Positions 56,936 to 64,000 of a stretch of DNA of 64,000 nucleotides are shown piece by piece (the stretch's first letter is position 1; each line of letters begins with the position of its first letter). Made by a program: the position numbers and the translations under genes. Under the pieces are notes generated by a model. The model searched no databases. It was given only the letters and a program-made list of their open reading frames with translations, and was not told where the DNA came from. Source of the DNA: Phnomibacter ginsenosidimutans (GTDB lineage Bacteria; Bacteroidota; Bacteroidia; Chitinophagales; Chitinophagaceae); the NCBI RefSeq assembly GCF_009740285.1, contig NZ_CP046566.1, positions 922,501 through 986,500 of the forward strand, written 5' to 3'.

Positions 56936-58324
56936 CTAAAAAGATCTGGAATTGAATGAGGCGAACGGAGCTCTTGTTTTCCATTTTCCTCTTGTAAAAT
57001 CAGGAATTTCTACAAGCTGTCCACCCAATGCGATTGATGCTTCGCTAAGTGGAGTTATTGAATACCAGGTGGCTAAATCGTATATGTCCAATGGGAATGG
57101 TACTTTGTTTTTGAGGCTCTCAATAAATGCGTTTGCTACAAAAAAATCCATCCCACCGTGTCCGGCTCCCTCCGCTTGTTTGGCATATTTCTGCCAAAGT
57201 GGATGGTCATATTGCTCGATATATTTTTTAGGATTTTCCCAAGTATGTTTCGGGCTTTTATCTTCAAAGAAGATCATTCCCTGGTCGGGTTCTCCTTCAT
57301 GAAAATCTTGCCACAAACCATTTGTTCCCTGAATTTTAAAGCCCAAATTGTAGGGACGTGGAGAGGACGTGTCATGTGTGAGTACAATCGTTTCTCCATT
57401 TACAGTTTGAATTTGAGTAGTTACAATATCTCCGAGGTTGAACTTCAGTTTTGCGTTAGGATGATTGGGGCCTCCTTTGGGGTTCATAGCTACATACCTG
57501 TTCATACCTCTGGCTTTTGACGCAATGCTCGAAAGTTTTGTGAGCCTGTTACCCCTGTTTATATTTATCATGGTGGCAATAGGGCCTAACTGATGTGTAG
57601 GGTAAATTTCTCCATTCCTTTTCACATACTGTTCAGTTCTCCATTTAGCAGATCCTAATGCTTTTTCTCCAAATTCTACACCATTACAACAAGGACTTTC
57701 GGTATTGAAAAGTTCTGCACGAAGGTCGTGCTGGTAACCTCCTTGCAAATGTAGAAGTTCACCAAATCTATCTTGCTGTACCATATTTAATATGGCCATA
57801 ATATCTCTACGATAACACACATTTTCCATTATCATTATGGGTGTTTTCGTTTCTTCATAAGTGTCTATAAAATCCCAGCAGTCTTGTAGTCTGTCGGCGC
57901 CACTTACTTCAAGGCCTACGGCAATGCCTGCTTTCATTGCTGCCAAAGATTGCGGCAGGTGCCAACTCCATGGCGATGCTATGATTACAGCGTCTATATC
58001 ATCCCTTTGGAGTAGCTTCAGAAAGTCTTCATCGCCTTTTGAGTAAACAGCAGGCTCTTTTTTATTTTGCTGCTTGGCTACAGCCAAGGCTTTTGCAATG
58101 CTTGATGCATCAGGATCTGCAATGGCATTTATTTCTGTATCCGATCTTTTCATCATTTCAGACATGTGAAGCCTGCCTCTTGCTCCTACACCAATAAATC
58201 CTAATCTTATTTTTTTAGATGATTCAAAAGGTTGGGCAATCGCAGATGTTTGTAAAAGGCCTGCTGCAGCTGCACTTAATGAAATTTGTTGTACGAAACG
58301 TCTTCTGCTAACCGATTTTTTCAT
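56936..58324 (-). CDS. Gfo/Idh/MocA-family oxidoreductase with Tat-type signal (monocistronic)
   Basis: A protein of 462 residues. The twin-arginine signal is SVSRRRFVQQISLSAAAAGL. The Rossmann motif LGFIGVGARGRLHMSEM and the fold's substrate region (AGIAVGLEVSGADRLQDCWD, where an E-V replaces the usual EKP) follow. Also seen are MIMENVCYRRDIMAILNMVQ and GGYQHDL, features of glycosidase-like Gfo/Idh proteins that keep NAD bound. It may be an NAD-dependent glycosidase or dehydrogenase; the altered EKP fits the former. It has its own operator-like site 51 nt upstream. Confidence 0.85.
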   Translation of the reverse strand: MKKSVSRRRFVQQISLSAAAAGLLQTSAIAQPFESSKKIRLGFIGVGARGRLHMSEMMKRSDTEINAIADPDASSIAKALAVAKQQNKKEPAVYSKGDEDFLKLLQRDDIDAVIIASPWSWHLPQSLAAMKAGIAVGLEVSGADRLQDCWDFIDTYEETKTPIMIMENVCYRRDIMAILNMVQQDRFGELLHLQGGYQHDLRAELFNTESPCCNGVEFGEKALGSAKWRTEQYVKRNGEIYPTHQLGPIATMININRGNRLTKLSSIASKARGMNRYVAMNPKGGPNHPNAKLKFNLGDIVTTQIQTVNGETIVLTHDTSSPRPYNLGFKIQGTNGLWQDFHEGEPDQGMIFFEDKSPKHTWENPKKYIEQYDHPLWQKYAKQAEGAGHGGMDFFVANAFIESLKNKVPFPLDIYDLATWYSITPLSEASIALGGQLVEIPDFTRGKWKTRAPFASFNSRSF

Positions 58325-58374
58325 ATGGTTTATTGCTTGGAAAATGAATGTAGTTATTTCTTTTTACCATTATA

Positions 58375-58392
58375 TACTACAACGTTTTATGA
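58375..58392. promoter_or_regulatory. LacI-type operator-like site 2 (second Gfo/Idh gene)
   Basis: TACTACAACGTTTTATGA. It shares TACTACAACGTTTTA exactly with site 3 and nearly so with site 1. It lies 51 nt before the start of the downstream minus-strand gene. Confidence 0.7.
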
Positions 58393-58556
58393 AATATTTC
58401 TGGCTCTTTTTGCAGGCTGTAATTCTTTTTAAAATTGTGTTTTCGATATTGAATATCACATGGTTGTATTAATGGCTATTCAAACTGGTTTTATAACAGC
58501 TTATAATTGTCTGAGCCTCTGGAATAGTTGCTTTTTCCTGATATTATTTTCTGCAA

Positions 58557-59664
58557 TTATATACGGATGTAAATCTTCCTTTTATCTAACCAATTTGCTA
58601 CGAGCCAAAATATCAGGGCAAAGAACAGTGCAAAAAGAAATGAACCTAAATATCCAGATGCCCACGAAAAAAAAGTATTGAATATCCAATGATATAGAGT
58701 CAAGTCTTCACGAATGTGAATTAAGTACAGCATAGAACCTGTGCATTCAAAAAGAAGGTATATGAAAAGTGGATTTTTTCCGAAGCTGATAAAAAAAATA
58801 AGTAGCCATTTCTTTTTAAGAATATCAATTAGCAGCATTATGCAAGAAATGATTACAACATCTAACCCTGATGTGTACAAGGCAAAGGAGCTTGGTCCAA
58901 ATCTTTTTATTGAATGGAAGACTGTAAGACCATATATAAGCTACTGCTATCATCATTACACCGGCCACCATTAACTGTAAAACTGATAAGGCAGAAATAC
59001 CTCTTGCCTTTATAAACCTTGCAGTAATAAAACCAGCCATTGCATTAACTAAAGATGGTATAGTACTTAGCAATCCTTCCGGATCAAAAGGGAATCCTTC
59101 TCCTTTATATAAATGAGCATCTCCAATAATCCTTTTGTCAATAAACAAAACTGCATTATCCTTAATAGACAACGGATCAATGCCATGCGGTAACTGGTAC
59201 AATAGCAGCCAGTAAACTGGCAGAATTAATAACGCAATAATAGCTATGCCACGGGTAGAAATGTATATCGACATGATACTAACCAAGGCATAAACAATGG
59301 CAATGCGCTGTAATACTCCCAAAAACCTGATATCTGAAACTGGAAAAAAACGGAGCTCCTTTGCAAGGAAATCAATAAAAGGAAACCAGTATAAAAGAAT
59401 GCCAAGTGTAAAAATGATGATAGCTCTTTTTATAACTTTCATTACCAGTAAATGATTAGGAAGGTTGTATTTGCCCACTGTTAGTGCAATAGCATTACCC
59501 GAAGCAAATAAAAAAGATGGGAATACCAAATCGGTTGGTGTAAATCCATGCCAGCTAGCATGCAGTAATGCTGGATGCGTAGTGTAATAGTTGCCGGGAA
59601 GACTAACCAATATCATGAAAAAAATAGTCATTCCTCTGAAGTAGTCAAGCGAAGTCAGTCGCAT
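58557..59664 (-). pseudogene. NagX/HGSNAT-like membrane acyltransferase, frameshifted
   Basis: A multi-helix inner-membrane protein related to heparan-alpha-glucosaminide N-acetyltransferase and NagX (DUF5009). It begins MRLTSLDYFRGMTIFFMILV and has FTPTDLVFPSFLFASGNAIA, FLGVLQRIAIVYALVSIM and YKGEGFPFDPEGLLSTIPSL. The frame breaks at 58892-58893: one extra base changes TSSFALYTSGLDVVIIS into a different frame. The corrected product is 368 residues and ends WLVANWLDKRKIYIRI. NagX-type proteins accompany GlcNAc catabolic genes in other bacteria, which fits nagA, nagB and the FHS permease nearby. It is divergent from susC across operator-like site 3. Confidence 0.88.
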
Positions 59665-59767
59665 AAAATAGCATTTTACTGATAGCTGAGTGTTTATCCT
59701 CACCTGTGTTTAAGCAGTAAATTAATTGAAATGATAAGGGCTAAAGCGTAGAACGATTGTAAAAATT

Positions 59768-59785
59768 TACTACAACGTTTTACTG
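59768..59785. promoter_or_regulatory. LacI-type operator-like site 3 (acyltransferase/susC divergent region)
   Basis: TACTACAACGTTTTACTG, sharing the first 15 bases with site 2. It lies 104 nt from the acyltransferase start and 115 nt from the susC start, so it could control both. Confidence 0.7.
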
Positions 59786-59818
59786 CCACTTAAGTCGTAA
59801 TTCAAAAACTTATTCCTA

Positions 59819-59826
59819 TACTTTAG
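59819..59826 (+). promoter_or_regulatory. Possible promoter -7 element of the second susC
   Basis: TACTTTAG is one base away from TAnnTTTG. It lies 34 nt downstream of operator-like site 3 and 73 nt before the susC start. Confidence 0.35.
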
Positions 59827-59899
59827 TTGTAAGAAGGAATACAATTTTTAAATGTCTGATTGTTATTTCTTGCATCTTTCATTCAAAACTTAACTTGCT

Positions 59900-62800
59900 A
59901 TGCGAAAAATCAAGCTTTTAGCTTTTGTCCAGCTTATATTGTTGTGGACGACCATTTCTTATGGGCAGGCACGTACTGTTTCTGGTACAGTTACCGGCTT
60001 ATCTGGCGAAGCACTTTCTGGTGCATCTGTTACACTTAAAGGAAAAACATCTGGCACTTCTACAGATGGTAACGGCCGGTTCTCTATACAGGTACCCGCT
60101 GGAGATGTAGTGTTAGTGGTATCCTTTGTAGGATATCAGGAAAAAGAACTAACTGTATCTGCCGGTACAAATACTGCAAACATTTCATTGGATAAATCTG
60201 AAGGAGATTTAGGTGAAGTGGTAGTAACCGCCTTGGGCATACAGCGGCAGGCAAAGTCGCTTACATATGCTACACAAAAAGTAAGCGGGGATAAAATTAA
60301 TGAGGTGAGAGATGCAAACTTCGCCAATACACTTTCTGGTAAAGTAGCAGGTTTGGTTGTTACGCAATCTGCATCGGGCCCTGGCGGTGCATCTCGTTTC
60401 ATTCTTCGTGGCAACCGTTCGCTGCAAGGAAACAACAATGCACTTATTGTAGTAGATGGTGTAGCCGTAGACAACTCTACGCCAAGTGGTCAGGTGAATA
60501 ACGACTTTGGCGGACAGAACGGTAGCGATGGTGCAGCCAATATTAACCCCGATGACATTGAGTCCATCAATGTGCTGAAAGGTGCTGCAGCCTCTGCCCT
60601 GTATGGCAGCCGTGCTGCCAATGGTGTAATTATGATTACTACTAAAAAGGGCAGAGCTGGAAAATTGGGCGTAGATGTCAACTCAGGCGTTGCATTTGAT
60701 AGCCCCATGTTATTGCCTTCCTTACAAAATACTTACGGGCAAGGCAACGGTGGTGCGTTTTCTGCTAACGCCAGTCAAAGCTGGGGACCAAAAATGACAG
60801 GTCAGCAGGTAACAGACTGGACAGGAAAGCAAACAGCGCTTACTGCACAAGAAGACAACATAAAAGACTTTTTCAGAACGGGTAAAAGCGTCAATAACTC
60901 TATTGCAATCAATGGTGGTTTTGATAAAGTACAATCTTACTTTTCGTATGCCAACAATTATGTTGAAGGTATTATACCAGACAATAGCTTGAACAGGCAC
61001 ACTTTCAATTTTAGAATTGGTGCCAAAATCAGTTCGAAGCTATCTGCCGATGCCAAAATAACATATATGATACAGAACCTTTTCAACAAGCCTCGCCTTG
61101 GTGAAGAAAGTTCTGTGATGATGAATCTTTACAAGATTCCCCGCAACGTTAATCTTGACGATGTGAAGGATTATAGCTCAGTAAATTCATCAGGTATAGA
61201 AACACAGAAATACTGGACTACGTCTTCTATTTATATGAATCCATACTGGACGGTTAAGAATACACACAGAAATGAAGAACGGAATCGTATCATAGGTCTG
61301 GTTTCTATGAAATATGAACTTACCGACTGGCTTAGTATTCAAGGCAGAGCCAGCTATGACAGGTACGATGATTTAATTACGGATCGTTTTGCCAACAATA
61401 CGCTTCTGTTTGCAAAGGCCGGAGGTTCTTACTCTGAAGGTAATGTTAAGGTGTCTGAGCAAAATATCGACCTGTTGTTATCAGGTAAAAACAATATCGG
61501 TAAAGACTTCAGTATCTCTTACAATTTAGGTACATCTGTGCTCGACCGTAAGCAGAATCTTAGTTTCACGAATGCTAACGGTCTGCTGGTGCCAAATCGT
61601 TATGATCTTTCTTTTGCAGCAAACCTGAGTACACAAACAAGCAATGTACAAACACAGTTGCAATCTGTTTATGGTACTGCACAACTGTCCTACAAAGACA
61701 TCTTATACTTTGATGCAACAGCCCGCAATGATTGGTCTTCAACTTTGCCAAGTCCGCACAGTTATTTTTATCCCTCATTTGGTGTTACAGCCTTGTTGTC
61801 TGACATAATGAAGATGCCTTCTTGGGTGACTTACGGTAAAGTAAGAGCTTCATATACCCGTGTAGGTAATGATGCACCCGCTCATTTGCTTTCTCAAACA
61901 TACAGCTTCAGCCAGGGCGGTACAGGTGGTTTCATTAGCCAGGATAGAACCAAAGCCATTGCAGATTTGAAACCAGAGCTCACAACGGCTCTCGAATTTG
62001 GTACGGAATGGCGTTTCTTCAAGAACCGTCTGGGTGTAGACTTCACTTATTACAAAACCAACTCTAAAAACCAACTCTTGCGACTTGGTTTGGCTCCTGC
62101 ATCCGGCTTCGAGTTTCAATACATTAACGCAGGTGATATAGAAAACAAAGGTTTTGAAATTGCACTCACCGGAAGGCCTGTAAACCAGAAAAACTTTAGC
62201 TGGGATATGATGGTGAATATGGCTAGTAACAAAAACAAGGTTATTGCACTTAGCGATGATATTCAAAGTACATTCATTGGCGGTGCATTTGGCCGAACAG
62301 CCAATGTAGCAGTAAATGTTGGCGGCTCCTATGGTGACCTGTATGCTTATGGTTGGGAAACGCTGAATGGTAAATATGTAGTGGATGATAACGGCAGGCC
62401 AGTGCGTACTGCTTCAACCAAGTTTGTAGGCAATTTCAACCCTAAATTTACTTTGGGATGGGGCAATAATTTTTCTTTCGGTAATTGGGTAGCATCTGTT
62501 CTTATCGACGGTCGATTTGGAGGAGTAGCAACATCTGGCACAGATGCAAACTTCGCTTTTGATGGTACCGCTGATTACACAGAAACAAATCGTGAAGGCA
62601 ATTGGACGCTCGATGCAGTTAGAGCAGATGGTACTAAAAATACGACGCCTATCAATGCTGAAACATTTTGGACTACAGTTTCAGGTGGTCGTTATTCTTG
62701 GGCTGAATTTTTTACCTACGATGCCACTAACGTACGGGTAAGAGAAATGGCCGTAGGATATCAGTTTAAAAAACTGCCAGTAAAGTTTATCAAGCAAGCA

Positions 62801-62995
62801 AAGCTTTCTCTGGTAGCTCGTAACCTCTTCTTCTTGTACCGTGGTAGTGCTATACTGGACATTCCAGGAGTTGGACAAAGAAAAATGAATTTCGATCCCG
62901 AGCTCAGCCTTGGTTCTTCAAACTTTCAGGGTGTAGAATATGGCAATATGCCATCTACACGTAGCATTGGTGTAAATCTTAAACTCTCTTTCTAA
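59900..62995 (+). CDS. SusC/RagA-family TonB-linked outer-membrane transporter
   Basis: A TonB-dependent importer of 1031 residues. The signal peptide ends TISYGQ; a carboxypeptidase-regulatory-like domain (VSGTVTGLSGEALSGASVTL) and the stretch LGEVVVTALGIQRQAKSLTY precede the plug (GLVVTQSASGPGGASRFILR, NALIVVDGVAVDNSTPSGQV, INVLKGAAASALYGSRAANG). The barrel ends with the usual aromatic terminus IGVNLKLSF. It is the outer-membrane gate of the sugar island, with a SusD-type lipoprotein gene 18 nt downstream. No sigma/anti-sigma pair is adjacent, so control by the LacI-type site is plausible. Confidence 0.97.
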   Translation: MRKIKLLAFVQLILLWTTISYGQARTVSGTVTGLSGEALSGASVTLKGKTSGTSTDGNGRFSIQVPAGDVVLVVSFVGYQEKELTVSAGTNTANISLDKSEGDLGEVVVTALGIQRQAKSLTYATQKVSGDKINEVRDANFANTLSGKVAGLVVTQSASGPGGASRFILRGNRSLQGNNNALIVVDGVAVDNSTPSGQVNNDFGGQNGSDGAANINPDDIESINVLKGAAASALYGSRAANGVIMITTKKGRAGKLGVDVNSGVAFDSPMLLPSLQNTYGQGNGGAFSANASQSWGPKMTGQQVTDWTGKQTALTAQEDNIKDFFRTGKSVNNSIAINGGFDKVQSYFSYANNYVEGIIPDNSLNRHTFNFRIGAKISSKLSADAKITYMIQNLFNKPRLGEESSVMMNLYKIPRNVNLDDVKDYSSVNSSGIETQKYWTTSSIYMNPYWTVKNTHRNEERNRIIGLVSMKYELTDWLSIQGRASYDRYDDLITDRFANNTLLFAKAGGSYSEGNVKVSEQNIDLLLSGKNNIGKDFSISYNLGTSVLDRKQNLSFTNANGLLVPNRYDLSFAANLSTQTSNVQTQLQSVYGTAQLSYKDILYFDATARNDWSSTLPSPHSYFYPSFGVTALLSDIMKMPSWVTYGKVRASYTRVGNDAPAHLLSQTYSFSQGGTGGFISQDRTKAIADLKPELTTALEFGTEWRFFKNRLGVDFTYYKTNSKNQLLRLGLAPASGFEFQYINAGDIENKGFEIALTGRPVNQKNFSWDMMVNMASNKNKVIALSDDIQSTFIGGAFGRTANVAVNVGGSYGDLYAYGWETLNGKYVVDDNGRPVRTASTKFVGNFNPKFTLGWGNNFSFGNWVASVLIDGRFGGVATSGTDANFAFDGTADYTETNREGNWTLDAVRADGTKNTTPINAETFWTTVSGGRYSWAEFFTYDATNVRVREMAVGYQFKKLPVKFIKQAKLSLVARNLFFLYRGSAILDIPGVGQRKMNFDPELSLGSSNFQGVEYGNMPSTRSIGVNLKLSF

Positions 62996-63013
62996 TTTAA
63001 AGTAATTGTATTT

Positions 63014-64000
63014 ATGAATAAGCAAATCATTGGCGCTGCAATGCTCTCAGCTGCCTTGTTGTTGGGAGGGTGTACAAAAAAGTTCGATGAACTAAATACA
63101 GATAAAACTAAGCTCACAACCTTGGGCGCATCTGAGTACCCGTTCCTTTTTTCTAAAGCTCAATCTGCTGCATCTTATAAATATGCAGACTATCAAGTAG
63201 CACAAAATTTATTTGCCGACCTGTATGCTCAGTATTTTGCCACTTCCGCAACATACTTCCCCAGCGACAGATATACGATTGTGTTTGACTGGCTACCTGG
63301 CCACTGGCTTCCCCAGTATACCGAAGTTGTTCCACAGTTGAAAACCCTAATGGCTAATACTGAAGCTAACTCTGCCGAAAACGCGTTGGCTCAAATTTGG
63401 TGGGTATGGTCATTTCATCGGATTACCGATTACTATGGCCCTATTCCATATTCTAAAGCTGGTGAGCCGCTTGCTTCTATTCCATACGATAGTCAGGAGC
63501 AAATTTATAATGACTTTTTTACCCGCTTGAATGCCGCTATAGCTGTATTGAACAGTAACAGCACCGCTACGCCTTACGGAAACTTTGATTTGATATATGG
63601 TGGTGATATTAGCAAATGGAAAAAGTTTGCAAATACCCTGAAATTGAGATTGGCTATGCGCATTTCTAAAGTAAACCCAACCAAAGCAAAGGCAGAAGCC
63701 GAGGCTGCAATTGCCGCCGGTGTAATGACCAGTGAGGCTGATGATGCTTACATGAAAACCACACCCGCAGGTAACGATGCAAATGGATTGGCAGGTATTG
63801 CTGGCTGGAATGAGTTTAGAATGAGTGCCACCATGGAATCAGTACTAAAAGGATATAGCGATCCAAGGATGGGCGTATATTTTCAACCAGCATCAGCTAC
63901 CGGAGGTTATGACGGTATTAGAAACGGTCTTACAGCTACGCAATTGGGCCAATCTTTAAATAGTAACGACAATAACTCAAATGTAGGAACACGTTGGGTT
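63014..64000 (+). CDS. SusD/RagB-like nutrient-binding lipoprotein, 3' end beyond the window
   Basis: The partner of the preceding SusC. It starts MNKQIIGAAMLSAALLLGGC with a lipobox (LLGGC) and continues TKKFDELNTDKTKLTTLGAS. The mature part has QNLFADLYAQYFATSATYFP, ENALAQIWWVWSFHRITDYY and GPIPYSKAGEP, which is the pattern of the 'SusD and RagB-like 2' (SusD_2) subgroup rather than of the classical RagB type seen at 27359. The 329 codons in the window are open and uninterrupted, and the gene runs off the right edge. Gap to susC: 18 nt. Confidence 0.93.
   Translation, partial: MNKQIIGAAMLSAALLLGGCTKKFDELNTDKTKLTTLGASEYPFLFSKAQSAASYKYADYQVAQNLFADLYAQYFATSATYFPSDRYTIVFDWLPGHWLPQYTEVVPQLKTLMANTEANSAENALAQIWWVWSFHRITDYYGPIPYSKAGEPLASIPYDSQEQIYNDFFTRLNAAIAVLNSNSTATPYGNFDLIYGGDISKWKKFANTLKLRLAMRISKVNPTKAKAEAEAAIAAGVMTSEADDAYMKTTPAGNDANGLAGIAGWNEFRMSATMESVLKGYSDPRMGVYFQPASATGGYDGIRNGLTATQLGQSLNSNDNNSNVGTRWV

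Overview
The window looks like part of a chromosome from a member of the Bacteroidota, most probably family Chitinophagaceae. The grounds are two SusC/SusD-type outer-membrane pairs, DUF6089, DUF4293 and DUF1573 proteins, two fused alpha/beta 2-oxoacid dehydrogenase E1 proteins, and promoter elements of the Bacteroidota form TAnnTTTG in front of many genes. Shine-Dalgarno sequences are scarce. The species assignment is inference only.

Layout. 1-3134: the 3' part of a 23S rRNA, a 5S rRNA with its terminator, and a convergent tRNA-Pro(GGG). 3214-46199: mostly housekeeping genes of fairly high GC. These include a DUF6089 barrel, a TraB/GumN lipoprotein, ndk, mgtE, ispE, a DUF151 nuclease, etfA and etfB, tilS, a rhomboid protease, a YkgJ-like protein, xerD, glyA, an L25 (Ctc) protein, pth, an FAH-family hydrolase, two fused E1 dehydrogenases, a thioredoxin-like protein, aminotransferases, one SusC/SusD pair, tRNA-Met with a tRNA pseudogene beside it, two DUF1573 proteins, a TRIC channel, PhzF, folE, fabD, a class C serine hydrolase, a trans-sulfuration enzyme, DinB and fhs.

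46279-64000: a visibly more AT-rich catabolic island. Its left edge abuts a 3' fragment of a fabH-like gene. It holds a tightly packed seven-gene operon on the minus strand: GMC oxidoreductase, Gfo/Idh/MocA oxidoreductase, sugar isomerase-like lipoprotein, FHS-family sugar permease, large esterase-like hydrolase, nagB, nagA. Upstream lie a LacI-type regulator, a second Gfo/Idh/MocA protein, a NagX/HGSNAT-like membrane acyltransferase, and a SusC/SusD pair that runs off the window. Three intergenic copies of a LacI-type operator-like sequence, centred on AACGTTTT, sit in front of the operon, the second Gfo gene, and the acyltransferase/susC divergent region. I read the island as one regulon for an N-acetylglucosamine-containing glycoside, combining ordinary GlcNAc-6-phosphate catabolism with oxidative keto-sugar chemistry; the substrate is not determined by the sequence.

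A second theme is genome quality. Eleven genes carry twelve single-base indels, mostly in homopolymers. Correcting one base at each site restores a family-typical protein in every case. Several of the genes (tilS, pth, ispE) are usually essential, so residual long-read assembly error is the simplest explanation, although real decay cannot be excluded from the sequence alone.
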